In this document: one piece after another, positions 1 to 12,977 of the stretch
How positions within the stretch are numbered: position 1 is the stretch's first letter
Layout of the letters: the number at the start of each line of letters is the position of its first letter
Assembly: GCA_033675265.1 (NCBI GenBank)
Contig: JAUJYZ010001553.1
Coordinates: 186,001 to 250,000 of the forward strand
Reading direction: 5' to 3'
Length of the DNA: 64,000 bases
From: Actinostola sp. cb2023
Taxonomy: Eukaryota > Cnidaria > Anthozoa > Actiniaria > Actinostolidae
The notes under the pieces: model-generated
Seen by the model: the letters and a program-made list of their open reading frames with translations, nothing else
Told to the model about the DNA's origin: nothing
Database searches by the model: none
Translations under genes and position numbers: made by a program

Positions 1-3000
1 TACTGTACCGCGGTACGCACGGTTACTCGAGCACCAGTACTTATCTACTGTACCGCGGTACGCACGGTTACTCGAGCACCAGTACTTATCTACTGTACCG
101 CGGTACGCACGGTTACTCGAGCACCAGTACTTATCTACTGTACCGCGGTACGCACGGTTACTCGAGCACCAGTACTTATCTACTGTACCCGGTACGCACG
201 GTTACTCGAGCACCAGTACTTATCTACTGTACCGCGGTACGCACGGTTACTCGAGCACCAGTACTTATCTACTGTACCGCGGTACGCACGGTTACTCGAG
301 CACCAGTACTTATCTACTGTACCGCGGTACGCACGGTTACTCGAGCACCAGTACTTATCTACTGTACCGCGGTACGCACGGTTACTCGAGCACCAGTACT
401 TATCTACTGTACCGCGGTACGCACGGTTACTCGAGCACCAGTACTTATCTACTGTACCGCGGTACGCACGGTTACTCGAGCACCAGTACTTATCTACTGT
501 ACCGCGGTACGCACGGTTACTCGAGCACCAGTACTTATCTACTGTACCGCGGTACGCACGGTTACTCGAGCACCAGTACTTATCTACTGTACCGCGGTAC
601 GCACGGTTACTCGAGCACCAGTACTTATCTACTGTACCGCGGTACGCACGGTTACTCGAGCACCAGTACTTATCTACTGTACCGCGGTACGCACGGTTAC
701 TCGAGCACCAGTACTTATCTACTGTACCGCGGTACGCACGGTTACTCGAGCACCAGTACTTATCTACTGTACCGCGGTACGCACGGTTACTCGAGCACCA
801 GTACTTATCTACTGTACCGCGGTACGCACGGTTACTCGAGCACCAGTACTTATCTACTGTACCGCGGTACGCACGGTTACTCGAGCACCAGTACTTATCT
901 ACTGTACCGCGGTACGCACGGTTACTCGAGCACCAGTACTTATCTACGTACCGCGGTACGCACGGTTACTCGAGCACCAGTACTTATCTACTGTACCGCG
1001 GTACGCACGGTTACTCGAGCACCAGTACTTATCTACTGTACCGCGGTACGCACGGTTACTCGAGCACCAGTACTTATCTACTGTACCGCGGTACGCACGG
1101 TTACTCGAGCACCAGTACTTATCTACTGTACCGCGGTACGCACGGTTACTCGAGCACCAGTACTTATCTACTGTACCGCGGTACGCACGGTTACTCGAGC
1201 ACCAGTACTTATCTACTGTACCGCGGTACGCACGGTTACTCGAGCACCAGTACTTATCTACTGTACCGCGGTACGCACGGTTACTCGAGCACCAGTACTT
1301 ATCTACTGTACCGCGGTACGCACGGTTACTCGAGCACCAGTACTTATCTACTGTACCGCGGTACGCACGGTTACTCGAGCACCAGTACTTATCTACTGTA
1401 CCGCGGTACGCACGGTTACTCGAGCACCAGTACTTATCTACTGTACCGCGGTACGCACGGTTACTCGAGCACCAGTACTTATCTACTGTACCGCGGTACG
1501 CACGGTTACTCGAGCACCAGTACTTACTCGAGCACCAGTACTACTACTGTACCGCGGTACGCACGGTTACTCGAGCACCAGTACTTATCTACTGTACCCG
1601 GTACGCACGGTTACTCGAGCACCAGTACTTATCTACTGTACCCGGTACGCACGGTTACTCGAGCACCAGTACTTATCTACTGTACCGCGGTACGCACGGT
1701 TACTCGAGCACCAGTACTTATCTACTGTACCGCGGTACGCACGGTTACTCGAGCACCAGTACTTATCTACTGTACCGCGGTACGCACGGTTACTCGAGCA
1801 CCAGTACTTATCTACTGTACCGCGGTACGCACGGTTACTCGAGCACCAGTACTTATCTACTGTACCGCGGTACGCACGGTTACTCGAGCACCAGTACTTA
1901 TCTACTGTACCGCGGTACGCACGGTTACTCGAGCACCAGTACTTATCTACTGTACCGCGGTACGCACGGTTACTCGAGCACCAGTACTTATCTACTGTAC
2001 CGCGGTACGCACGGTTACTCGAGCACCAGTACTTATCTACTGTACCGCGGTACGCACGGTTACTCGAGCACCAGTACTTATGTACTGTGCCCTTACGCAC
2101 GGTTACTCGAGCAGCAGTACTTATCTACTGTACGCACGGTTACTCGAGCACCAGTACTTATCTACTGTACCGCGGTACGCACGGTTACTCGAGCACCAGT
2201 ACTTATCTACTGTACCGCGGTACGCACGGTTACTCGAGCACCAGTACTATCTCTGTACTGTTACTCGAGCGCAGGTACTGTACCGCGGTACGCACGGTTA
2301 CTCGAGCACCAGTACTTATCTACTGTACCGCGGTACGCACGGTTACTCGAGCACCAGTACTTATCTACTGTGCCCGGTACGCACGGTTACTCGAGCACCA
2401 GTACTTATCTACTGTACCGCAGTACGCACGGTTACTCGAGCACCAGTACTTATCTACTCTACCGCAGTACGCATGGTTACTCGAGCACCAATACTTATCT
2501 ACTGTACCGCGGTACGCACGGTTACTCGAGCACCAGTACTTATCTACTGTACCGCGGTACGCACAGTTACTCGAGCACCAGTACTTATCTACTGTACCGC
2601 AGTACGCACGGTTACTCGAGCACCAGTACTTATCTACTGTACCGCGGTACGCATGGCTACTCGAGCACCAGTACTTATCTACTGTACCGCGGTACGCACG
2701 GTTACTCGAGCACCAGTACTTATCTACTGTACCGCGGTACGCACGGTTACTCGAGCACCAGTACTTATCTACTGTACCGCGGTACGCATGGCTACTCGAG
2801 CACCAGTACTTATCTACTGTACCGCGGTACGCACGGTTACTCGAGCACCAGTACTTATCTACTGTACCGCGGTACGCACGGTTACTCGAGCACCAGTACT
2901 TATCTACTGTACCGCGGTACGCACGGTTACTCGAGCACCAGTACTTATCTACTGTACCGCGGTACGCACGGTTACTCGAGCACCAGTACTTATCTACTGT

Positions 3001-6000
3001 ACCGCAGTACGCACGGTTACTCGAGCACCAGTACTTATCTACTGTACCGCGGTATGCACGGTTACTCGAGCACCAGTACTTATCTACCGTACCGCGGTAC
3101 GCATGGTTACTCGAGCACCAGTACTTATCTACTGTACCGCGGTACGAACGGTTACTCGAGCACCAGTACTTATCTACTGTACCGCGTTACGCACGGTTAC
3201 TCGAGCACAAGTACTTATCTACTGTGCCCGGTACGCACGGTTACTCGAGCACGAGTACTTATCTACTGTACCGCGGTACGCACGGTTACTCGAGCACCAG
3301 TACTTATCTACTGTGCCCGGTACGCACGGTTACTCGAGCACCAGTACTTATCTACTGTACCCGGTACGCACGGTTACTCGAGCACCAGTAATTATCTACT
3401 GTACCGCAGTACGCACGGTTACTCGAGCACCAGTACTTATCTACTGTACCGCGGTACGCATGGCTACTCGAGCACCAGTACTTATCTACTGTACCGCAGT
3501 ACGCACGGTTACTCGAGCACCAGTACTTATCTACTGTGCCCGGTACGCACGGTTACTCGAGCACCAGTACTTATCTACTGTACCGCGGTACGCACGGTTA
3601 CTCGAGCACCAGTACTTATCTACTGTACCGCGGTACGCACGGTTACTCGAGCACCAGTACTTATCTACTGTACCGCGGTACGCACTGTTACTCGAGCACC
3701 AGTACTTATCTACTGTACCGCGGTACGCACGGTTACTCGAGCACCAGTACTTATCTACTGTGCCCGGTACGCACGGTTACTCGAGCACCAGTACTTATCT
3801 ACTGTACCCGGTACGCACGGTTACTCGAGCACCAGTACTTATCTACTGTACCGCAGTACGCACGGTTACTCGAGCACCAGTACTTATCTACTGTACCGCG
3901 GTACGCACGGTTACTCGAGCACCAGTACTTATCTACTGTACCGCGGTACGCACGGTTACTCGAGCATCAGTACTTATCTACTGTACCGCGGTACGCACGG
4001 TTACTCGAGCACCAGTACTTATCTACTGTGCCCGGTACGCACGGTTACTCGAGCACCAGTACTTATCTACTGTACCGCGGTACGCACGGTTACTCGAGCA
4101 CCAGTACTTATCTACTGTGCCCGGTACGCACGGTTACTCGAGCACCAGTACTTATCTACTGTACCGCAGTACGCACGGTTACTCGAGCACCAGTACTTAT
4201 CTACTGTACCGCAGTACGCATGGTTACTCGAGCACCAGTACTTATCTACTGTACCGCGGTACGCACGGTTACTCGAGCACCAGTACTTATCTACTGTACC
4301 GCGGTACGCACAGTTACTCGAGCACCAGTACTTATCTACTGTACCCCAGTACGCACGGTTACTCGAGCACCAGTACTTATCTACTGTACCGCGGTACGCA
4401 TGGTTACTCGAGCACCAGTACTTATCTACTGTACCGCGGTACGCACGGTTACTCGAGCACCAGTACTTATCTACTGTACCGCGGTACGCACGGTTACTCG
4501 AGCACCAGTACTTATCTACTGTACCGCGGTACGCATGGCTACTCGAGCACCAGTACTTATCTACTGTACCGCGGTACGCACGGTTACTCGAGCACCACTA
4601 CTTATCTACTGTACCGCGGTACGCACGGTTACTCGAGCACCAGTACTTATCTACTGTACCGCGGTACGCACGGTTACTCGAGCACCAGTACTTATCTACT
4701 GTACCGCGGTACGCACGGTTACTCGAGCACCAGTACTTATCTACTGTACCGCAGTACGCACGGTTACTCGAGCACCAGTACTTATCTACTGTACCGCGGT
4801 ATGCACGGTTACTCGAGCACCAGTACTTATCTACTGTACCGCGGTACGCATGGTTACTCGAGCACCAGTACTTATCTACTGTACCGCGGTACGAACGGTT
4901 ACTCGAGCACCAGTACTTATCTACTGTACCGCGGTACGCACGGTTACTCGAGCACCAGTACTTATCTACTGTGCCCGGTACGCACGGTTACTCGAGCACC
5001 AGTACTTATCTACTGTACCGCGGTACGCACGGTTACTCGAGCACCAGTACTTATCTACTGTGCCCGGTACGCACGGTTACTCGAGCACCAGTACTTATCT
5101 ACTGTACCCGGTACGCACGGTTACTCGAGCACCAGTACTTATCTACTGTACCGCAGTACGCACGGTTACTCGAGCACCAGTACTTATCTACTGTACCGCG
5201 GTACGCACGGCTACTCGAGCACCAGTACTTATCTACTGTACCGCAGTACGCACGGTTACTCGAGCACCAGTACTTATCTACTGTGCCCGGTACGCACGGT
5301 TACTCGAGCACCAGTACTTATCTACTGTACCGCGGTACGCACGGTTACTCGAGCACCAGTACTTATCTACTGTACCGCGGTACGCACGGTTACTCGAGCA
5401 CCAGTACTTATCTACTGTACCGCGGTACGCACGGTTACTCGAGCACCAGTACTTATCTACTGTACCGCGGTACGCACGGTTACTCGAGCACCAGTACTTA
5501 TCTACTGTGCCCGGTACGCACGGTTACTCGAGCACCAGTACTTATCTACTGTACCCGGTACGCACGGTTACTCGAGCACCAGTACTTATCTACTGTACCG
5601 CAGTACGCACGGTTACTCGAGCACCAGTACTTATCTACTGTACCGCGGTACGCACGGTTACTCGAGCACCAGTACTTATCTACTGTACCGCGGTACGCAC
5701 GGTTACTCGAGCATCAGTACTTATCTACTGTACCGCGGTACGCACGGTTACTCGAGCACCAGTACTTATCTACTGTGCCCGGTACGCACGGTTACTCGAG
5801 CACCAGTACTTATCTACTGTACCGCGGTACGCACGGTTACTCGAGCACCAGTACTTATCTACTGTACCGCGGTACGCACGGTTACTCGAGCAGCAGTACT
5901 TATCTACTGTACCGCGGTACGCACGGTTACTCGAGCACCAGTACTTATGTACTGTGCCCGGTACGCACGGTTACTCGAGCAGCAGTACTTATCTACTGTA

Positions 6001-7888
6001 CCCGGAACGCACGGTTACTCGAGAACCAGTACTTATCTACTGTACCGCAGTACGCACGGTTACTCGAGCACCAGTACTTATCTACTGTACCGCGGTACGC
6101 ACGGTTACTCGAGCACCAGTACTTATCTACTGTACCGCGGTACGCACGGTTACTCGAGCATCAGTACTTATCTACTGTACCGCGGTACGCACGGTTACTC
6201 GAGCACCAGTACTTATCTACTGTACCGCGGTATTCACGGTTACTCGAGCACCAGTACTTATCTACTGTGCCCGTTACGCACGGTTACTCGAGCACCAGTA
6301 CTTATCTACTGTACCGCAGTACGCACGGTTACTCGAGCACCAGTACTTATCTACTGTACCGCGGTACGCACGGTTACTCGAGCACCAGTACTTATCTACT
6401 GTGCCCGGTACACACGGTTACTCGAGCACCAGTACTTATCTACTGTACCCGGTACGCACGGTTACTCGAGCACCAGTACTTATCTACTGTACCGCAGTAC
6501 GCACGGTTACTCGAGCACCAGTACTTATCTACTGCACCGCGGTACGCACGGTTACTCGAGCACCAGTACTTATCTACTGTACCGCGGTACGCACGGTTAC
6601 TCGAGCATCAGTACTTATCTACTGTACCGCGGTACGCACGGTTACTCGAGCACCAGTACTTATCTACTGTGCCCGGTACGCACGGTTACTCGAGCACCAG
6701 TACTTATCTACTGTACCGCGGTACGCACGGTTACTCGAGCACCAGTACTTATCTACTGTACCGCGGTACGCACGGTTACTCGAGCACCAGTACTTATCTA
6801 CTGTGCCCGGTACGCACGGTTACTCGAGCACCAGTACTTATCTACTGTACCGCGGTACGCACGGTTACTCGAGCACCAGTACTTATCTACTGTACCGCGG
6901 TACGCACGGTTACTCGAGCACCAGTACTTATCTACTGTACCGCGGTACGCACGGTTACTCGAGCACCAGTACTTATCTACTGTACCGCGGTACACACGGT
7001 TACTCGAGCACCAGTACTTATCTACTGTACCGCGGTACGCACGGTTACTCGAGCACCAGTACTTATCTACTGTACCGCGGTACGCACGGTTACTCGAGCA
7101 CCAGTACTTATCTACTGTACCGCAGTACGCACGGTTACTCGAGCACCAGTACTTATCTACTGTACCGCGGTATGCACGGTTACTCGAGCACCAGTACTTA
7201 TCTACCGTACCGCGGTACGCATGGTTACTCGAGCACCAGTACTTATCTACTGTGTACCGCGGTACGAACGGTTACTCGAGCACCAGTACTTATCTACTGT
7301 ACCGCGTTACGCACGGTTACTCGAGCACAATTACTTATCTACTGTGCCGGGTACGCACGGTTACTCGAGCACGAGTACTTATCTACTGTACCGCGGTACG
7401 CACGGTTACTCGAGCACCAGTACTTATCTACTGTGCCCGGTACGCACGGTTACTCGAGCACCAGTACTTATCTACTGTACCCGGTACGCACGGTTACTCG
7501 AGCACCAGTACTTATCTACTGTACCGCAGTACGCACGGTTACTCGAGCACCAGTACTTATCTACTGTACCGCGGTACGCATGGCTACTCGAGCACCAGTA
7601 CTTATCTACTGTACCGCAGTACGCACGGTTACTCGAGCACCAGTACTTATCTACTGTGCCCGGTACGCACGGTTACTCGAGCACCAGTACTTATCTACTG
7701 TACCGCGGTACGCACGGTTACTCGAGCACCAGTACTTATCTACTGTACCGCGGTACGCACGGTTACTCGAGCACCAGTACTTATCTACTGTACCGCGGTA
7801 CGCACGGTTACTCGAGCACCAGTACTTATCTACTGTACCGCGGTACGCACGGTTACTCGAGCACCAGTAGTACTTATCTACTTATCTA
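1..7888. repeat. Minisatellite array, 45-bp unit, about 175 copies
   Basis: A 45-bp unit repeats head to tail without spacers from the window edge, so the array probably continues to the left. Each unit carries the perfect 12-bp palindrome GTACCGCGGTAC, plus CTCGAG and AGTACT. Because 45 is divisible by three and the unit has no stop in several frames, reading frames of up to 1,944 codons run through it. They are arithmetic artefacts: variants that lose two bases (ACCCGG or GCCCGG in place of ACCGCGG) shift the frame without any stop appearing. Units at 1-2080 are almost identical. From about 2081 onward they diverge and form higher-order blocks. The array ends abruptly at the change to AT-rich sequence near 7888. 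Confidence 0.97.
7110..7720. repeat. Higher-order duplicate of 2990-3600 in the 45-bp array
   Basis: A run of units with the same ordered set of rare variants occurs twice, about 4.12 kb apart: GGTATGCACG (3051 and 7169), CTACCGTACC, GGTACGAACG, GCGTTACGCA, a GAGCACAA variant and a GAGCACGAG variant. A third, partial copy of the first variants lies near 4799. The shared order shows block duplication, not independent mutation. Confidence 0.85.
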
Positions 7889-8130
7889 AAAATGCCATTA
7901 TCCTTGTCGTATAATGGTGGTTTTATTTAGAGAATCTTGATAAAACAATTTAGCAAAGCTGTACATTGTGCATAGTTCTTCGTTGATGACTCATTACTAG
8001 CGTACATCATTTGTATCGTCTGATCGATCGTTTCTCGTGTGAGTAACTTATCTATATAGAAACTAGTAGCCGATACACTTTACATCGATATTGTTTTATA
8101 AGGCTGTCACTAATGGTCTATTGATCTTAT
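7889..8130. other. AT-rich unique sequence, no gene seen
   Basis: AT-rich sequence between the 45-bp array and the 40-bp tandem repeat. I see no reading frame, RNA gene or inverted repeat that I can support. Confidence 0.6.
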
Positions 8131-8328
8131 TGTATCGTCTTCCATATACTTTAGTTATAATTATATTGATCTTATCGTCTTCCATATACTTTAGTTATAA
8201 TTATATTTATTGTATCGTCTTCCATATACTTTAGTTATAATTATATTTATTGTATCGTCTTCCATATACTTTAGTTATAATTATATTTATTGTATCGTTT
8301 TCCATATACTTTAGTTATAATTATATTT
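8131..8328. repeat. Short tandem repeat, 40-bp unit, five copies
   Basis: Five direct copies of an AT-rich unit beginning TGTATCGTCTTCCATATACT. The first two copies have a small difference (GATCT in place of TTATTG at the junction) and the fifth has CGTTTTCC in place of CGTCTTCC. Confidence 0.9.
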
Positions 8329-9858
8329 TTGATATAATTATGCTATTGTGCTCTCTTTGTATTATTAGAAAGGTTCTTCCTCTTGTTTGTTTATTTGAGT
8401 ATATAAACACTGCTTTTTAATAATTACGAAGGAAGAATTCAGCTTTGATATCCCGGGGATCAAAGTAGGCTTCTATAAGTTGATGTATATACCTTGTATT
8501 TATTATTTTCTGAACATTATTTTCGGCGTTGGATTCTGACAGTTCTTTTATGATACATGTGATTTGTCCATAGAGATTTCTCACGATGGGATGCTGAGAA
8601 TTCCCAGCCTATCAGCAGGGAATCGAGTCTTTTATCTACGCCAAGAAGATACATTTTTGTTCATATAAAAGTACAGTACTTTTGTGTGGTTAAAATGATG
8701 AATAACTCTCAGCATGTTTTCATTATTGCTTAATTGCTTTCTTAGGTTCAAACGTCGAGTACGGTCGAGTACATGTATGAAGCGTTTACACGGTATCAAT
8801 ACATCAAATATAGAATATAGAATTGACTGATATACCGCAGACAAACTGAATTCAATTCACTTGTTGTTAATTAAGTAAATACAATGTTAGAGGCTAAAAC
8901 AATGATCGATATGACTATAGAGGCTTTGTCATATCTAGCTAATTATTCAAAGTCTAATATTACCATATATGATAAATCAACAACCCTGGAATGACACAGT
9001 AACGTTGTAGTAGTGAAACAGGTCTGTTTAGAGACGAACTACTGATGCTTGATCTATAGAGGTAAGGACGTTAAAGGTGTTACAATGCAAGAACTCATAC
9101 ACGAAATAATTAATACAATTGTACAGAAAACACCTTTTTCTGTCTTTAGTCGGTTGTACGCTAAAGTCGTTGTATCATTGTTCTTACTGGTGCCCATAGA
9201 ACCTAACAAACACTATATATATTCTACAGTAAAGCATTGACCTGTTTTTATTGCTTTGCTCGTCGATAAGTAATAAACTGGGTACTCGACGACAAGTGTA
9301 ATATCAGCAAGCATAGCAAGGTCTTCAGCGAAAACTAGTAGGAAGTAGGAAGCTTTAATACTGCCGTGGGAGAACAAAAATACACTGATAACTAACTCAA
9401 CGAAAATCAAACTGAAAGTATGGAACAGACATGAGAAATCCACCCAACGTAGTTTTCACAAACCCACAGGGTTTCCATTGTATATTTACAGTCATGATGT
9501 ATTGACACAGTCCTGCAGCCATATGCTAGATTTTCAAGGCATTCGATACTTTGTTGACGGGAAGTATTATTGTCGACCTGAATAGTAATCTTGTAATTAA
9601 AAAAGCCAGTTTGTTATGACCCTGCCGATCGCTAAAAGTGTTTGGTTAATAAATCTGCTACCAAACTGCTTATTTGCTGTTAATCAATATATTTCAAAGT
9701 ATTATCAATAATTGATAATTTCGTCAGTGATTTCTTGCATTATTATATAGATATCGATGAAATATCAGGATTTCTCCTGTGTCTAAAATGTCGTACGCAG
9801 TGAAGATATCATTTTTATCCTTCACATGTGAAGATATCACCGTTGCCATGACCACCCT
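8329..9858. other. Unique AT-rich sequence, no supported gene
   Basis: Only short frames of 60-76 codons occur here on either strand. None has a recognisable domain or start context. No repeat structure is evident. Confidence 0.5.
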
Positions 9859-9864
9859 CTTATC

Positions 9865-9932
9865 AGCCAATCACACTTTAAATAATGGTTTCTTCGGCGC
9901 CTTTGCGCGCGAATTTGTTTCTTCTGATCAAA
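9865..9932 (+). promoter_or_regulatory. CCAAT and E2F-like promoter of the DUF3504 gene
   Basis: A CCAAT box lies at 9867-9871 and the palindromic E2F-like motif TTTGCGCGCGAA at 9902-9913, with GGCGCC just upstream. The ATG at 9933 follows within 20 bp and sits in AAAATGG. This arrangement is typical of TATA-less, cell-cycle-linked promoters. That it drives the reading frame is inferred from position alone. Confidence 0.45.
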
Positions 9933-10376
9933 ATGGCAGCCAAAACAATCTTGAAGGACAACTGTGATGATCTTTTTGACGAAATATTACCTTATTTCGA
10001 TTTTAATCTCCTACCACAAATTGAAGGAGAAGAAATTAAGCAAGATGCGGGAAGATTTCTCAATGTTACTGATAGCGATGTCGACAAATTAATTGAAGGA
10101 GAGGAAAACAAAAACACAAAGAAAAAAACTCACTACGACCTAAAACTCGTCAAGAAATTTCTTGAGGAAGAGCGAAGAGAAGACAGAGAAATAGAGAAGA
10201 TTCCACCTCATGAACTTAACGTTTACTTAAGCCAATTCATAGTGGCTGCAAGAACAAAGATGGGGGAAGAGTACGAACCGACTTCTCTTCGAGGAATTCT
10301 TTCTAGTGTTGAACGCCATTTAAGTCGTGCAAATTACGGCAAATCACTGTGTTCTTTTTCTTGTTATTTGAGCTAA
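9933..10376 (+). CDS. DUF3504/KIAA1958-like (Crypton-type) recombinase, N-terminal half only
   Basis: A 147-residue frame from the ATG at 9933. The frame is open from an earlier ATG at 9885, but 9933 has the better start context and lies after the promoter motifs. The first ~45 residues are acidic. From about residue 45 the pattern matches the N-terminal DNA-binding-like domain of KIAA1958/QRICH1/ZMYM-type proteins, which derive from Crypton tyrosine recombinases: an acidic helix (VTDSDVDKLIEGEE), a K/T-rich linker, a helix ending FLEEERRE, then IPPHELNVYLSQFI, GEEYEPTSLRGI and VERHLSRANYGKSL. The frame then leaves the family pattern and stops after about eight residues. No strong donor site is seen at the break, so I read it as a truncated copy without catalytic domain. 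A cell role cannot be inferred. Confidence 0.62.
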   Translation: MAAKTILKDNCDDLFDEILPYFDFNLLPQIEGEEIKQDAGRFLNVTDSDVDKLIEGEENKNTKKKTHYDLKLVKKFLEEERREDREIEKIPPHELNVYLSQFIVAARTKMGEEYEPTSLRGILSSVERHLSRANYGKSLCSFSCYLS

Positions 10377-10576
10377 AACATTCAATTGTTGATTAACGTA
10401 CTTTATCATCACTTTTAAAAGCTTTAGTCGTTGTTCGAACAGACAATTTCATAGCCGGCTTACGTTACATGTTATATCTATAAGAATAATATAGCGGAAT
10501 GTTTGTTCAATAAAGCTGTTAGTTGAAGTTTTTCTTGATCCTGATATTTCATCGATATCTATATAATAAACAGAAC

Positions 10577-10709
10577 ATTACATGGGCGCTTGGAGATACG
10601 AATTTTATCTTCTCGTGTTGAATATCTCTCACTCGTTCGCTGCGCTCACTCGTGAGAGATATCATCAACACTCGAAGATAAAATTCGTATCTCCGCGCGC
10701 CCATGTAAT
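10577..10709. mobile_element. 133-bp foldback hairpin
   Basis: Near-perfect inverted repeat. The arms begin ATTACATGGGCGC and end GCGCCCATGTAAT (with a short CGCG mismatch), continue through AGATACGAATTTTATCTTC, and meet at a GC-rich loop around TTCGCTGCGCTC. Both tips contain TA. The shape fits a very short MITE-like or snapback element. No coding capacity. Confidence 0.8.
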
Positions 10710-11992
10710 ATCCTCTATTTATCCTACGTCATATATGTGCACATTCATGTTACAAAGCAGACAGACATTGCTGTTTTTGTATTGCGACGTTTCTTATCGA
10801 TTTGTGATAAATAAAGACTAAACTGATATGCAAATACGATGGTGATTCCATCATTAGGCTATCCGTAGATCTGTCTAATGAAATAACTGTTTCCTGTTCG
10901 GTTCTTCTATCAACCAACAAAACGCCATAAAACAGCAGGCGAGAACGAATGGTGACAGCGGTGGAAATATTATGTTTATAAAATAATAAAGCATTTGTGG
11001 CGCTATTCATAGACCTTCTCATGTCTCTAATGGAATATTATAGTCAACCCTAAAGTTGCCAGGCCTAATGTCAAGTAAAATATTGTGCATTAGTTAATTC
11101 GACAGCTTTTTCATTCATAAACTTGAGAACATGTCATTTGCTTAGTAAACCTCTCATACCAGTACTTTGTATATCACATTCGTCGTCACTTTCGATAAAA
11201 CCTTTTTGATGACTAAAAAGGCGGCAATTCGTGTGGTAATACGAAAATAAAAATAAGCGAATGTACAGAGAAGCTATTTAGGTTTATTATCAGTGGAAGG
11301 AGGAAGTAAATAGATCGTTTTGATACTAAGCAGCACAACAAACAGCACTGAATACTGACGTGTTGCAGAAACATAGAAAGTAAGACTTGGTCAGCGGCTC
11401 CTAATGTCAAGTGAGTGATGTGAAAACGAGCGGAAAATACTCGAGTTTAATCACTTACTCTTTCTATGAAATCATGAATTTGTTATACAAATCTAATCAG
11501 CCCGTGATTTCTGACTTTGACTATCTTGCTTGATCAAATACAAGTAAGCTACCTATGTGTTCCATGTGTTGAAAGTATTATAGCCATAATCGACTTCAAC
11601 ATCACTTTTTACAGGATAAAAACATAATTGTCTATTCATCATCGTCATTCAATAGTACACACACATGGGTGTTCTTGTCATGAATTCAAACTAACTGAGC
11701 GCAGTAGTAATCTTAGTTCGATCGAATTAAGATGAAAACTTTGTATAGTAGAATAGGTTTCTCCAGTGGACAGTAGTATATATCTAGAACGCGGTGTGGA
11801 CAAGGATTTCTCGTTTTTAGATAAATATAGGTTGTTTTTCGTTAAACGTTTCGACGGTTGTCGTAATTCATCGTGATTGATTTCAAACAGATCAAAGTCG
11901 TTGTTATCTTCACTTTGACAGGTGTGGCGTCGCAAAATAAGGATTTCATCGGTGGCAAAATATAACTTGGGAAAGTCATCGGAAATCAGCAC
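10710..11992. other. Unique sequence; one unrecognised minus-strand frame
   Basis: No supported gene. The longest frame is on the minus strand at 11678-11992 (104 codons). It is low in complexity of evidence: no domain, no signal peptide, no membrane segment, and no clear start context. I do not call it a gene. Confidence 0.45.
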
Positions 11993-12202
11993 TCGAATAT
12001 CGCATAGTTTAGTGAGTGCTAACTAAGGTATGAATTGCACCTTTAATGAATTAGATAATCGAATATCGCATAGTTTAGTGAGTACTACAGGTAACTAAGG
12101 TATGAATTGCACCTTTAATGAATTAGATAATCGAATATCGCATAGTTTAGTGAGTGCTACAGGTAACTAAGGTATGAATTGCACCTTTAATGAATTAGAT
12201 AA
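11993..12202. repeat. Tandem repeat, about 73-bp unit, three copies
   Basis: Three copies beginning TCGAATATCGCATAGTTTAG at 11993, 12058 and 12131. The first lacks a few bases around the ACAGGTAACT stretch of the others and the second has AGTACT in place of AGTGCT. Confidence 0.92.
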
Positions 12203-12977
12203 GCTTGTCTTAGTAGTTAGCGGATCAGTAAATCAATCAGTTAATCATTTCGAAAAAGCAGTAGAAAGTAATTGTAGTTTCCCTTCTCACTTTCTTCTCC
12301 AACCCCCTCTCTCACGGCCTTCTATGCTTCTATTTCTCTCTCCAAAACAAATGTAATTACAACAAATACACAATAAAAGCCCTTACCCTGTCACTACATT
12401 AATGCCTAGTCCCCTTTCTCCTTCCTTTAAAACAAACAACCCCAAGCAAACAAACCCTTTTGTTCTAACTACTATGACAAGTAAATATACAACAATCTTT
12501 ATTGATCAATAATCTAAAAGTCATTTCCATGTCTTCATAATTAGTGGCACTTTTGTGTTTTAAATAATAAATGGTCTTGTATTCATACTGATTGTCAACA
12601 TGTTGTTTAGAGTTCTAGCTTTGCGTGTGTTTATAAAAGCAAGTTTTCCATTAGCTATTTGAATGTCTTCGTCAATCATGTTTACATTTGACGTGTCTAT
12701 TGAGATCTGCATAACGATAGAATGCTTTGATCTGATTTACTATAACCACGGCATCGTGTGGAGTAAACTCTACGCGCGTTGAACTTGTGATATATACATA
12801 TATACATTGCCAGATACATTGCCGGGTACTCTCGGGTAAGTGAATCGTTGATTCTCGTAGAATGCAGACTGTTTGATCCACCTATTCTATTCACACTGGC
12901 TTCAGTTAAAGCGAAGAACAGCATGTTTCCAGTGCAAGCTAATCAGTAATGTACAAACCGTTTATAGCCGGTCAGTT
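12203..12977. other. Unique sequence, no gene seen
   Basis: A C/T-rich stretch (12270-12450) grades into AT-rich sequence. Two overlapping minus-strand frames of about 70 codons near 12672-12924 have no recognisable features. Confidence 0.5.

Noticed and set aside
1..7888. CRISPR array
   Set aside because: Units are contiguous without unique spacers, and the host is a eukaryote.
2080..7914. Frames of up to 1,944 codons across the 45-bp array, on both strands
   Set aside because: The unit length is a multiple of three and stop-free, so several overlapping frames are open at once. Two-base losses shift frames freely, which a coding sequence would not tolerate.
9779..9967. 62-codon plus-strand frame before the DUF3504 gene
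   Set aside because: It overlaps the better-supported frame in another phase and the promoter motifs; no family features.
11678..11992. 104-codon minus-strand frame as a gene
   Set aside because: No domain, no codon-like regularity I can see, no start or splice context. Left as unrecognised.
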